A DNA stretch of 64,000 nucleotides, from positions 62,001-126,000 of the forward strand of contig JADKJV010000006.1 of the NCBI GenBank assembly GCA_016720825.1. Direction: 5' to 3'. The first letter of the stretch is position 1. Every line of letters starts with the position of its first letter. Positions 43,818 to 53,788 of the stretch are shown here, piece by piece. A program made the position numbers and the translations under genes. This DNA is from Chitinophagaceae bacterium. GTDB taxonomy: Bacteria; Bacteroidota; Bacteroidia; Chitinophagales; Chitinophagaceae. Below the pieces are notes generated by a model. The model was not told the DNA's origin and ran no database searches. It saw nothing but the letters and a program-made list of their open reading frames with translations.

Positions 43818-46476
43818 ATGAAAGAACTAGAAAAAGGCCTGCTCCGGATTTTACCTCCGGCCCGTGTGAAAACCCGCCTGATAGACCGTTACGCTTACGC
43901 CAGTGATGCCAGTCATTTTTTCCTGTTACCCAAAGCCGTTGTACAGCCTGAATCCATTGAAGAAATAAAAAACTGTTTGCATTTTCCCAAGAGCATAATA
44001 TACCGGTTACGTTCAGGGGCCGGGGGTACCAGTTTATCCGGACAGGGTGTTACAGACGGAATCCTTGTTGACTTAAGCAATTACTGGCGAAAAGTAGTTG
44101 CCGAAAATAACGGGAACTCGGTGCGGGTTGAACCAGCTGTTATTGGATCCTATGTAAACCATGCGCTGAAACCATACGGCCGGAAGATTGGCCCTGATCC
44201 TGCTTCTATCACAGCTGCGATGATGGGTGGTATCCTTTCGAATAATGCCAGTGGCATGTGTTGCGGGGTGGTGCAGAATTATATCACACGCTGAAGTCCA
44301 TGACCTTTGTGTTGCCGAACGGTATGGTGTTTAATTCAGAAAAAGAAGAGGATCATAAACGGTTTGAAACAGAAGCCGCTGAGATTGCGAATGAAATCAT
44401 GAAACTCCGTAAGGAGATCTTAGATGATCCGGAACTGGTTACACGTATCCGGAAAAAGTATAAACAGAAGAACACGGTAGGTTATTGTATCAATGCTTTT
44501 GTGGATTTTGAAAGACCACTGGATATCCTCACGCATGTGATCATTGGTGGTGAAGGAACACTGGCCTTTATTGCGGAAGCGGTTATGCATACGGTGCCCG
44601 ACCTGCCCTGTAAGATGACCGGGTTGCTTTATTTGAAAACCCGGAAGTGGCCTGCAGTACCATTCCCCAACTGATTACAACCGGGGCTGCTGCACTGGAG
44701 TTTATGGATCGTGCATCCCTGCGTTCGGTGGAAAATATGCCCGGCGTTCCTGGATATTAAAGACCTGCCGTCCAGGGGCTTCAGCGATTCTTTGTGAATT
44801 CCAGGAAACAAATCCGGAGAAAAAGGTACATCGGCCTTGCTGGAAGATTTAGCGTTTCCGATTGAGCGGCTGGGACAGGCTGTAACGGATGTGCAATTAC
44901 TTTTTGAAAAATACAAGTATGAGAACGGGATCATCTTTGGTCATGCCAAAGACGGAAACCTGCATTTTGTAATATCACAGGGATTTTTCACCAAAGAAGA
45001 TATTGACCGGTTTGAGCATTTTAACCAGGACCTGTTTGATCTCGTACTGAATAAATACGACGGCGCTTTGAAAGCCGAGCACAGTACCGGACGTGCCGTG
45101 TCAGCTTTTGTGGAGAAAGAATGGGGTCCTGCTGCGTACCGTGTGATGAAAAGACTTAAGAACGTTATTGATCCCGCCAACCTGCTCAATCCGGGAATCA
45201 TCATTACAGAAGACAAACAGGCGCATGTGCATGACCTGAAAGTGATGCCGGTGGTGGAAGAAGAAGTGGATAAATGTATTGAGTGCGGTTATTGCGAACA
45301 GAGTTGTCCGAGCCGCGATTTGACGTTAACCCCCCGCCGCCGTATTGTTATCCGCAGGGCCATCAAACGGATGGAGGATACAGGTGACCGGGCTGGCCGG
45401 AAAGCATTATTAAAAGATTATCGGTATGACGGTATGGAAACCGGTGCGGTGGATGGCATGTGCGGTGAATTGCCCGGTGAGCATTAATACCGGTGACCTG
45501 GTAAAAAGACTGCGCCGGGAAAACCATTCCCGGTTCCAGAACTGGTTGTCGATGCGGGTTGCGCGCAATTTCGGATTTGTTGAATCAATGGTCCGCCTTG
45601 GCGTGAGTTCCTCCTTATTCATGAACCGGATCTTTGGAAAGAAATACATGATCAGGCTGACGAAACTGATCAGGTTCATCATGCCTTCATTCCCTTTATG
45701 GTCAAAACCAGATCCGCAGACCGGGTAAAAGACTGCATTCAGTGAAATCAGTAACTGCCGCACAGGAAGTTATCTATTTTACAACCTGTATCTCCCGGAT
45801 GATGGGCGGTGAAAGCGGTGAGCAGTTCATGGAAGTCTGCAAAAGGGCGGATATCAGTGTGATTATCCCGAAAGGCATCGGCGGTGACTGCTGCGGGCAG
45901 TTGTATTCATCCAAAGGCTTTACGACTGCGTTTAAAGAAACGGCCAATGCCAATATTCAAAAACTCTGGACGACTTCCGCGGAAGGAAAAATCCCGGTGA
46001 TACTGGATGTAACGAGTTGTACGCAGACGGTTAAGACATATCGCAATTACCTCACCGACGAAAATAAAATTCGTTACGATAAAATGCATTTTGTGGATGT
46101 GATTGATTTTGTAGCCGATAGTGTAATACCACGGCTGAAGATCACACAGCTGAAAGACAAGATTGTTTTCCACCCGGTTTGCTCTGTCACAAAAATGGGC
46201 TCTATGCCGAAACTGCAGGCGATTGGCAAAGCCTGTGCTGTCCGGGCCGATTATCCGGTATTCGCCGGCTGTTGCGGTATGGCCGGTGAGCGGTTTTTAT
46301 TATCCCGACCTGACTTTATCGGCCACGCGCAAAGAGGTGAATGAAGTGAACCTGACTGATTATGACGGATACTATTCTTCTTCCCGGACTTGTGAGATGG
46401 CTTTATCGGAATCGTCGGGAAGAATTATGAGTCGATATTGAAATTGGTGCTGGAGGTTACGGAAGAGCGGAAGTAA
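43818..46476 (+). pseudogene. D-lactate dehydrogenase-type FAD/Fe-S oxidoreductase, broken
   Basis: Layout of the 950-residue FAD-Fe-S D-lactate/glycolate family: FAD-binding PCMH domain (YRLRSGAGGTSLSGQGVTDG, NNASGMCCG), FAD C-terminal domain (LEDLAFPIERLGQAVTDVQL, GIIFGHAKDGNLHFVISQ), ferredoxin domain (DKCIECGYCEQSCPSR) and a CCG-type heterodisulfide reductase-like part (GIGGDCCGQLYSS, AGCCGMAGE). At least eight frame changes are needed (near 44280, 44636, 44740, 45460, 45730, 46285, 46410 and others). Between 44790 and 44840 about 70 residues expected in the family are missing, including the RKGMFPSVG region. Oxidises D-lactate and passes electrons to quinone. The damage exceeds that of neighbours, so true decay is possible. 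Confidence 0.82.
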
Positions 46477-46715
46477 GCAAAACAGCCAATTAAGTAGTAT
46501 CCGAATGAAGTCCGAAGTGAATCAATTTGAAATGCAGTGCTTCAAAACCAGTTTTTGTTTACGGATTTATGGAAAAATATCATTTCCATCAGATGTTTTT
46601 CCCATTGCTGGTTTTTATTGAGTATTAGGTTTGCATTATTGCAATAACAACTACTACCATAATAATTCAGGACGTTGTGCAGGCGGGCTCGGGTGGCGTG
46701 GCTACTGTTTCTATG

Positions 46716-46732
46716 GGCTCATATTATGAGCC
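46716..46732. terminator. hairpin GGCTCAT-ATT-ATGAGCC
   Basis: Seven-base perfect stem with a 3-base loop, followed on the plus strand by CGTTTTGAT. It lies 240 bases after the D-lactate dehydrogenase remnant, so a terminator role for that gene is possible but not shown. Confidence 0.35.
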
Positions 46733-46889
46733 GTTTTGATATCCTTTAAGGTGGCGTCCCGTAAGGGTAGAGTCATTTCCAAAGAATATTATCGAATTAA
46801 GAAAAACAGAAACCCCAAACTGATACATTACCCTGCGCAGGAATAAATTTGGAATATCTGGATTCACTGCTATATTTGTGTTCTGTCTC

Positions 46890-46910
46890 TGCCGTTTAAC
46901 GGCATTTTTT
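46890..46910 (+). terminator. terminator-like hairpin with T tract
   Basis: TGCCGTT and AACGGCA pair around one base, followed by TTTTTT: a short intrinsic terminator for the plus strand. No gene ends directly upstream within 400 bases. Confidence 0.5.
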
Positions 46911-47029
46911 CTGCCTCATATTTTATTGTCTCTGCCTCATAAGTTCATTGATTTTCGCAAATGATGACATGATAACGATGTTGCCATAAGGAGTTTAGTA
47001 ATTGCCTTTTCACTTAACTGTAAAATTAA

Positions 47030-47283
47030 GCATTTAAGAAACTATCAGAATTTATCGCATTGCCTGAGGATCATAAAGGGTCCACCGTTTTAACCCAGGG
47101 AGTAGCTATCGCCAAAGGGAGCTCAGCAACCAGCTTGTTTTCCTGTTTCAATTGAACGAGTATTATGTTGAAACTTTTTGCTGTTGCAAGAGTAAAGAGA
47201 TTATAGAATACCGGGTATTCCAGAATACGAAGCAGCTGGAACCTTATTTAGATGCAATCAGGATTGATGACCTGTTGAATTAA
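47030..47283 (+). pseudogene. broken small hypothetical gene
   Basis: From 47030 a frame reads KKLSEFIALPEDHKGSTVLT; from about 47115 a second frame reads ELSNQLVFLFQLNEYYVETF and ends TKQLEPYLDAIRIDDLLN at 47283. Together they resemble a type of 70-80-residue Bacteroidota protein with an aromatic YYVE centre and a LEPYL-xx-I-xx-DLL end, known to me only as hypothetical. There is no in-frame ATG at the start, and one frameshift is needed. Alternatives are decay of a small gene or a sequencing error. Confidence 0.45.
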
Positions 47284-47391
47284 TGGATGCTTACTTTAAT
47301 TAATTTTTAAACGGATAGCTTGTGTAGTGTGGCCTCTGGTTTTCTTAAATGGCCGTTATGCAAAAACTGTAAGTCGCCTTATGGGTGTATT

Positions 47392-47409
47392 GACTTCTGA
47401 CTAACGACT
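47392..47409. repeat. GACTNNN heptad repeat (three units)
   Basis: GACT at 47392, 47399 and 47406. It again lies directly beside the AAGCTT-centred repeats, as at 31044. Confidence 0.7.
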
Positions 47410-47434
47410 CCAATTGACCGCCTACGCCAAGGGT

Positions 47435-47528
47435 TATGCTTGCGCTGAAGCTTCAGCGTGGGCGCAACGCTTGCGCTGAAGCTTCAGCGTAGGCGCAACG
47501 CTTGCGCCGAAGCTTCAGCGTAGGCGCA
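47435..47528. repeat. three tandem AAGCTT-centred palindromic repeats
   Basis: Units of 31-32 bp: ACGCTTGCGCTGAAGCTTCA plus GCGTAGGCGCA, varying at one to three bases. The centre CGCTGAAGCTTCAGCG is a perfect palindrome, so each unit can form a hairpin. The array is flanked by two copies of GACCGCCTACGCCA (about 47416 and 47540). It ends 44 bases from the tRNA-Arg gene. Confidence 0.88.
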
Positions 47529-47571
47529 CGCCGGTCGATGACCGCCTACGCCAGGGCTTCGGCGGTCGAAG

Positions 47572-47643
47572 TAGTCCCGGCAAGAATCGAACTTGCATCT
47601 AAAGTTTAGGAAACTTCTATTCTATCCATTGAACTACGGGACC
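47572..47643 (-). tRNA. tRNA-Arg (anticodon CCT)
   Basis: On the minus strand the 72 bases fold into a full cloverleaf: acceptor GGTCCCG/CGGGACT (first pair G-U) with discriminator A; D arm GTTC/GAAT around AATGGATA; anticodon arm GAAGT-TTCCTAA-ACTTT, anticodon CCT at 34-36; variable AGAT; T arm GCAAG-TTCGATT-CTTGC. CCA is not encoded. It reads the AGG codon. Promoter at 47712-47719. Confidence 0.95.
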
Positions 47644-47662
47644 AGTAATACATTCTGACGGG

Positions 47663-47677
47663 CATTGAACTACGGGA
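47663..47677 (-). repeat. partial copy of the tRNA-Arg 5' end
   Basis: CATTGAACTACGGGA is identical to 47627-47641 inside the tRNA gene (start of the acceptor and D arm), 36 bases away in the same direction. The copy sits in the presumed leader of the tRNA transcript. It could be the remains of an earlier duplication or of an integration at this tRNA. Confidence 0.75.
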
Positions 47678-47711
47678 AAATGGTTACTCAATATGCCCCA
47701 TCAAAGGGCTG

Positions 47712-47719
47712 CAAATATA
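47712..47719 (-). promoter_or_regulatory. TAnnTTTG -7 element for tRNA-Arg
   Basis: The minus strand reads TATATTTG, with TTG about 22 bases further upstream (plus-strand CAA at 47742). That gives the TTG-N20-TAnnTTTG arrangement of Bacteroidota housekeeping promoters, about 68 bases from the mature tRNA. Confidence 0.7.
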
Positions 47720-47974
47720 GCAAATCCCGGCCACCCGAATACAAGTAGAATGAGTGCTTTACCGCTAAAAGGTTGTTACACAAGTAATCACCACAAGCAC
47801 AAATTGCCTCTCAGCTGACACCCGATACCTTATATATATGATCCCCTGGCAAACCCCCACCCCCTTTCCAATTTCAGGAATTCCTTCCCTGAATAGAAAC
47901 ATTGTATTAATTACATACAGTTGTGCCAGATATGCCTTTTGCATTCCGGCACAACAGTAGCATACATAGCACAA

Positions 47975-48382
47975 ATGTCAATGATGAAATCACAAACTGA
48001 TTTACCGCATTCATAGCTGACGATGATGCAATCTGGACAGCTATCCTCTCAGAACTGCTGAACGGACTCGGCTACCGGAACGTGCGTATTCGAAAATGGC
48101 AAAGATTGCCTGGAGCATTTAAGTGAAAACCCAGTCATCATCTTCCTCGATTACCTGATGGATGGCATGGACGGACTGAAAGTGCTGCAAAAAATCAAAG
48201 AATATGACAGCCAAATCGGCGTGGTGTTCTGCACCGGCCAGGAAGATATCCGCCTTGCGATTAATGCCATGAAATGGGGCTCCTTTGATTTCATCCTGAA
48301 ATCGAATGTAACCCGCGAAAGCATTGAAAAAATTATTCTTGAAATGGAAAAAAAGCAACTGTTAAGGCAGAAGGTTTATTAA
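47975..48382 (+). CDS. single-domain response regulator (frameshifted)
   Basis: About 136 codons. With one T added in CATTCATAG (about 48026) and a small indel near 48093, the frame reads MSMMKSQTDLPHFIADDDAI, then LSELLNGLGYRNVRIF and ENGKDCLEHLSENPVIIFLD, then YLMDGMDGLKVLQKIKEYDS. It is a receiver domain with the acidic triplet (ADDD), phosphorylated Asp (FLDYLMDGMDG), Thr (FCTGQ) and Lys (FILKSN). No output domain follows, as in CheY-type regulators. The next gene, DUF4184, begins 14 bases downstream. Confidence 0.75.
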
Positions 48383-48395
48383 TACCTCCGTACCC

Positions 48396-49146
48396 ATGCC
48401 TTTTACATTTGCACACCCTGCCCTCATCATCCCACTGAAAAAAATCCGGGGCGGACTGTCACTGACCGCTTTGGCCGTGGGAAGCATGGTTCCTGATTTT
48501 GAAAACTTTTTCAATATGCAGGAAACCGAAGTCACAAGCCACCAGCTCAGTGGTTTCTTCCTCTTTGATTTGCCGGTTGGTCTCTTTGCCTGCTTTCTTT
48601 TTCACAACCTGCTGAAACATGGCTTCGTTGAAATCCTGCCCCGCTTCTACCAGCGGAGGTTCAGCCATCTTGTTTCTGTCAACTGGAATTCCTATGCCGC
48701 CAAAAACCCGGTCGCTGTAATCTTTTCACTCGTTGTGGGCATACTCTCCCATTTAGCCTGGGATGCATTCACTCATCACGACGGACTCGTAGTATCATTC
48801 ATTCCCTTCCTGTCTGCTGAAATAAACCTCTTCGGCCAAAGCCTCCCCATTTTTTTTATACTGCAACTCGTTTCCAGCGTGGCTGCTGGTTTGTTTACAA
48901 AATGATCAGCCGCATGCCGCAAACAGCTGCACGCAACCCTTTCCGTCAAAAATAACTTACTGGCTGGTATTTGCAGGATCCCTCTTACTGATCATGGCCA
49001 TCCGCTTTATCTTCTGGCCTGATGCACAATCCTACTTAAGTATTATAAAAGCTTTTATGGGCGGATTACTCTACGCCTGGGTGAGTGCATCCTTTATATA
49101 TAAATACACGGGATGGATAAAGCACAAGACCTCCCCATCAAATTAA
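48396..49146 (+). CDS. DUF4184 family membrane protein (frameshifted)
   Basis: MPFTFAHPALIIPLKKIRGG with LTALAVGSMVPDFENFF is the DUF4184 start (hydrolase-like fold of membrane proteins: HP and PDFE). Then IFSLVVGILSHLAWDAFTHH, its core. The first frame stops at 48905. Adding one T at 48894-48896 and one A at 48948-48952 continues it: YKMISRMPQTAARNPF, ITYWLVFAGSLLLIMAIRFI and IKAFMGGLLYAWVSASFIY to 49146, about 250 residues with five to six membrane helices. Function unknown. It ends 44 bases before the end of the converging polysaccharide locus. Confidence 0.82.
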
Positions 49147-49189
49147 CCTGCAACAAACCATTCACTCAATTAAAGAAGAATCTCCCGGA

Positions 49190-50383
49190 TCAGGCTGTAG
49201 CCCTTTTAGCCCGCTCCCAGTTTACCGACTGCGTTTTCTTCATATAGCGGAAGAAACCAAGTACTACCGATAAATTCATGATGAAGAAATAATAAGGCAC
49301 GAAGAGTATCTTAATCCGGGTGGAACGGTTTTCCAGGAACCAGCCCGTTAATGCGGCTATGTAAAATAATACCTGTAGCCACCATATGATGGAGTAGAAT
49401 CCAAAATCAAACATTCCTTCCTGGTATGCCAGCATATAACCCACAGGTATCAATATAACGAGACATAAAGGCGTGATCGTCCACCGCAGCACACGATGTG
49501 AAACATACTGGAAAGAAAGCAATCCGTATTTAAATATATTCAGCAGGGAAGAAAGCCTGACCACAGACTGTATACCGCCTGCAGAAATCCTGATCTTGCG
49601 TTTCAGTTCTTCTTTCACATTGGCCGAAGCTGTTTCAATAGCATAGGCCTCGGGATCATACTGGATCGTATAACCATCCTGCGCCACCCGTAAAGAAATA
49701 ATGAAATCATCCAGCAGCGTATCTTTTTCCACTTCCCGGTACAATGCTGTACGGATACCGAATAATTCACCGGCAGCGCCAACTACAGAGTACAATTCCG
49801 CATCCCATTTTTTGAGGGCGGATTCATATTTCCAGTAGAGACCTTCACCGGCCCCGGAGGCCGTATCATTTTCTTTATTGAAAATCCTTTTTTCACCGGA
49901 TACACACCCTACTTTGGGATTGCTGAATAAATGCACCATCCGGCGCACCGATTCCTTCCCCAGCATGGTATTGGCATCACTGAATATTACAATGGGCGTT
50001 TTCACAAACCGCATCCCCCTGTTCATAGCACCGATCTTGCCATTCCTTTCGGAAAGGTGCTGCACATCCACATCATTAAAACTTCGCAGGAGTTCAGGGG
50101 TGCCGTCATCAGAACCATCCGTTACCCAGATCATGTGGAGTTTCTCTTTCGGGTATTCCAGTTCACGTGAGTTGCGGATCTTGGCTTCCACAAATTCCTT
50201 TTCGTTATAGGCCGCAATGAACAATGTCACTTCCGGCTCATAGCTTTCATCTAACACCGGCTTGCGTTTCCCGCGGAATACCCTTTTGATTTTAACCAGG
50301 ATATACAACAGGATACCGTAACCCACATAGGTGTACACCACCATAAATACCAATATCCAGAATATGATTTGTAAAAATGACAT
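49190..50383 (-). CDS. family 2 glycosyltransferase, membrane-bound
   Basis: 397 residues. An N-terminal membrane helix (IIFWILVFMVVYTYVGYGIL), then a GT-A domain: EPEVTLFIAAYNEKEFVEAK, MIWVTDGSDDGTPELL (nucleotide-sugar binding), VIFSDANTMLGKESVRRMVH (DxN in place of DxD), EKDTLLDDFIISLRVAQDGY, and GGIQSVVRLSSLLN; C-terminal membrane helices. It is a processive-type or hyaluronan-synthase-like transferase that adds sugars at the cytosolic face. It is the last gene of the locus; its start is 1 base from the stop of the next gene upstream. Confidence 0.9.
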   Translation of the reverse strand: MSFLQIIFWILVFMVVYTYVGYGILLYILVKIKRVFRGKRKPVLDESYEPEVTLFIAAYNEKEFVEAKIRNSRELEYPKEKLHMIWVTDGSDDGTPELLRSFNDVDVQHLSERNGKIGAMNRGMRFVKTPIVIFSDANTMLGKESVRRMVHLFSNPKVGCVSGEKRIFNKENDTASGAGEGLYWKYESALKKWDAELYSVVGAAGELFGIRTALYREVEKDTLLDDFIISLRVAQDGYTIQYDPEAYAIETASANVKEELKRKIRISAGGIQSVVRLSSLLNIFKYGLLSFQYVSHRVLRWTITPLCLVILIPVGYMLAYQEGMFDFGFYSIIWWLQVLFYIAALTGWFLENRSTRIKILFVPYYFFIMNLSVVLGFFRYMKKTQSVNWERAKRATA

Positions 50384-50384
50384 C

Positions 50385-51551
50385 TTACTTGATTTTAGAA
50401 TGAGCTCTTTTTGCGTTTACGATACCCTCATACCTTTTCCGTACATCCCCACCCATGGTTTTCCACGAGAATTTGGCCGCCTGTCCGAAACCTTCTGCAA
50501 CCATTTCCTGACGAAGCAGTTCATCACACATCACCATTCGCATAGCGGTAGTGATTTCATCCGGCTTGAATGGATCCACCAGCACGGCCGCCTTACCCGC
50601 AATCTCGGGCATAGATGAAGTTACTGATGTAATCACCGGCGCACCGGAAGCCATGGCCTCAATAATCGGAATCCCAAAACTTTCACGAAGGGAAGGATAT
50701 AAAAACAGGCTGCACTGGGAATAAATAGCCGGCAAATCAGTATTGGTAATATAACCGGTGAGCACAATGTGATTGATCAGGTCTTCATCGCCGATCTCAC
50801 TGAGCATCTTTTCCAGTTCGGTCTTATCATAATCAATCATCACCAGTTTCATATCATCACCGGTCTGCTTCCTGTAATCAGAAAAAGCCTGCAACGTTCC
50901 TTTGGTATTTTTCTTCGGATCAGTATTCCCAAGGAAGAAAAAGAACCGGCGGGAGGTGGTATTTCTGCTGAACCTTTTCAGCATGTCCGCATCCGTTACG
51001 GGTTTAAAATAATCACTCACCCCGGTATATACGGTTGACAACCTTTATCATTATCCATTTCAAAAACGGTTGATCCTGTCTTTTTCAAAATCTGACACCG
51101 TAATCACTTTCTTACTCCTGCGCAGCACTTTGGGTACAATCATCCGCCGGTAGAGATTACCAAACTTCTGGTACCTTGAGCCGCTGCCCTTCATGATTTT
51201 CCGTACGGAATTTTCCATGTAAATAATATCATGCAGCGTGATCATAATCGGCACACTGGAAAAAACCGGGGCTGTATTGCTGGTGCAATGGAGGATATCA
51301 CAGCCATACTTCTTTGCGGCCCGGGGCAGTGAAATCTGTTCCCAGGTTGGATAACCACCGCCTTCCAGTTTCACAATCTTGAAATTCGGGGTCTCCTGCA
51401 GGACCTGGTCGGCTTCATCCGGCTTTACGAATCTATAATACAGGTTGTCGTGGTCAATCTGTTGCAAATGACGTATCAGTTCCAGGGCCACCATGTCCAT
51501 ACCATGCTTTTTCTTCCTGAATATCCGCTGGGCTTCTATACCTATTTTCAT
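50385..51551 (-). CDS. family 4 glycosyltransferase (GT-B), with compensating frameshifts
   Basis: About 388 residues. The N-terminal half (51060-51551): KIGIEAQRIFRKKKHGMDMV, YGCDILHCTSNTAPVF, SKKVITVSDFEKDRI. The C-terminal half (50385-51041) is in the same frame after three stops: FFFLGNTDPKKNTKGTLQAF, LPAIYSQCSLFLYPSLRESF, GIPIIEAMASGAPVITS (E-x7-E motif). Removing one A at 51062-51066 and adding one base near 51045 gives NRFEMDNDKGLSTVYTGVSD through the junction. It uses NDP-sugars with retention of configuration, in the cytosol. Confidence 0.87.
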
Positions 51552-51576
51552 AAAAAAAGTATTTAATAACGGTTAA

Positions 51577-52783
51577 TCATGATCCCATTTTAGTATCCGC
51601 TGAACTGGCACTGTGCGTTGTATGCAAAAACGTTTTATTGGCGCCTTTGATTTTCAGCAGCGACAGTAACATCAGCAGCATCCCTTTCGGAATACCGGCT
51701 ACTGCTGCCAGCGTCTTTTTACTGTAAAAAGCACGGGGAATGGAAAATAAAAACGATAATGTACAGGCTATGGCTGTTACTATCCACAACAGGGTCAAAA
51801 CAGCCGGGCCATGCAGCAACAGATTCAATACCACAAATACAGCAGCCAGGAACATCACCGCACCCAGTAATAAAATCCGGGGCGGCTGCACAAACTGGAT
51901 GGCTTTGTCAAAATAATCCACATTGCCCTTCAGCAAAACATGCTTGCAGGCATCGGGGAAATAAGATTTAAAATAATGGAACTGGGCCGCCAGCCACCGG
52001 CGGCGCTGGTTACTGAACACTTCGGGATTCTGGATTTTTTCGTCATACACCATCGCATCATTGAGATACCCGATTTTAATACCCTGCTTCCAGCATCTTT
52101 AACTCAATCTCTTTATCAAAGCCGCCCACCGCATCCACGGTTGACATCAGGTTTTTAAAATAACTGTAATCAGAGGCCATCCCTGACCCGATGATGGCAG
52201 AGGAGAGCCCGAGTGCCCGGTGCCCCTTCCGGAAAATATGATTATTGATTTCTTCACTCACTGCATCCAGTATCGCCCAGGAATTATTAATATTCTTGGC
52301 CGTACGGTGGCCCTGTATAGCGGTAAAACCATCTTCAAAAGCCATATTTACCTTAAACAGGAAATCGCGGGCCATCAGGTTATCGGCATCCAGTACCACC
52401 GCTATATCATACTGGTCACCCAGTTGCTCCATGGCTTTATTCAGTGCTTTCGACTTGGTGCTTTTTTCAAAGCTTACTTCGATCAATCTTACCGGAATGG
52501 TTTTTAATGCAGCAATGGTTTCCGGCTGGAAACTATCAGCAATGATAACCACCTCAAACCGGTCAGCCGGGTAATCCTGTTTTAATGCAGCCTGTGCCAC
52601 TTCCAGGATCACGGCATCTTCTTTATAACCGGGAATCAGTACAGCCACTTTCCTCGATAAGTCGGAATGTTTATACCGGCGTTGCCTGTAAAACAAACCA
52701 GCCACCGAGAAAATAAAAATATAGGCAGTAGCCAGTCCGAGGAGGGCCAGCAGTATTATTTGTATGACTGAATAAATGATCAT
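51577..52783 (-). CDS. family 2 glycosyltransferase with QRRRW motif (frameshifted)
   Basis: About 401 residues from two frames (52076-52783 and 51577-52053). They join at EAGIKIGYLNDAMVYDEKIQ after removing one base at about 52082. Domains: N-terminal membrane helix (IIYSVIQIILLALLGLATAY); GT-A with KVAVLIPGYKEDAVILEVAQ and DIAVVLDADNLM (DxD); AGGFDKE-type block; FSNQRRRWLAAQFHYFKSYF, the QxxRW of processive enzymes; two or three C-terminal membrane helices (RILLLGAVMFLAAVFVVLNL). Likely cellulose-synthase-like sugar addition at the membrane. Confidence 0.87.
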
Positions 52784-52831
52784 AGTATCTGGGTTTGTTC
52801 GGTGAACATTCCCGGTTCATCGTTCCGGTAA

Positions 52832-53783
52832 TTATTTCTTTTTAGCGTGTTTCATTTTCCGAACCTTGTTACGCACTTTCAGGGCAAACTTGCGCACGAA
52901 AGGCAGGTATTTACCACTCTTCAGGTTATAGAAAACGGATTCGGAATTAAACACCATTTCAAAATTCTCCGTACACAGCACCGGCTTTTTGGTAATGCGG
53001 TTAATTTCCAGCGCCTGCCCGGGATCGCTTTCAATAAACAATACATAAGGCTTCGCCATATAGGCTTTGGCTTTATGCGTGCCGTGACTGTTGGCTTTCT
53101 GACGTGCTTCCATATCAGGCAGGTCAAGCATCACCAGTTCATTATATTTTACATGATTGTTCCGCAGCCAGGTTTCTGTTTCATTCCTGTACTTTTCAAG
53201 ACGGGAAGTAACGATCGTCCCGATTTTACTGCCGGGGATAAATAAAGGCGCTGCATTCAGCAGGAATTCACGGTATTTCTCACCGTCGTCATTCTGTTCC
53301 GGCTGGGGATCCACACAAAGCACACCATCAATATCAAAGCAGGCTTTTTCCAGCGTAGTATGGTTGAGGATGTTCCACTGGAAATAACGCGGCAGTGGAA
53401 CCACTTCAAAATAATAATCTACTGTCTTTTCCTTTCCGGGGATGACATACACGGCGCAATACCTGAAATTAAAATTCGGTGCCTGGTCTTTCAGTTTCTC
53501 CCGGCATTCCTGCATAGCTGAACCTGAGGCCACACTGTCATCCACAACGAGGATGTTCTTAAACTCACTCATATCAAAACTGGCTGCGCGCCCCGGCTTT
53601 ATAAATATGACCGTTGAGGAATGAATGCAGGTCTGTATACGGTTTATTCATATACAATGCCAGCAGGTTGGCAGGCAGCATACCACTCCGGGGAATACCA
53701 ATGATGAGATCAATATCCCTTGGGATAATGCTGAGTCTTTTGAGAATAATGTTATTCAGGTCTGCAATGTTTCTGTAATACAT
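52832..53783 (-). CDS. phosphoribosyltransferase-HAD fusion protein (frameshifted)
   Basis: About 317 residues. First part (53574-53783): IDLIIGIPRSGMLPANLLAL. One A removed at 53576-53579 leads into SEFKNILVVDDSVASGSAMQ, the PRPP-binding loop. Second part: ACFDIDGVLCVDPQPEQNDD, a HAD motif I (DxDG), then GSKIGTIVTSRLEKYRNETE (motif II, Thr/Ser). So a PRTase type I domain (about 1-130) is joined to a HAD-like phosphatase domain. Usually such genes salvage nucleotides; its place in a polysaccharide locus suggests a role in a sugar or glycan precursor, or a nucleotide-linked substituent. Substrate unknown. Confidence 0.78.
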
Positions 53784-53788
53784 AAAAT

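Larger units (their letters stand above)
46477..47974. other. gene-poor, repeat-rich region with tRNA
   Basis: Besides the elements listed separately (hairpins at 46716 and 46890, a broken small gene, repeats, tRNA-Arg with promoter and leader), I see no gene. A stretch with GTCTCTGCC and GCCTCATA repeated (46883-46940) is low in complexity. From 47720 to 47974 no protein-like frame of plus or minus strand stands out. Confidence 0.6.

Noticed and set aside
47644..47700. A second tRNA gene upstream of tRNA-Arg
   Set aside because: Only 15 bases match; no anticodon arm or T arm can be folded.
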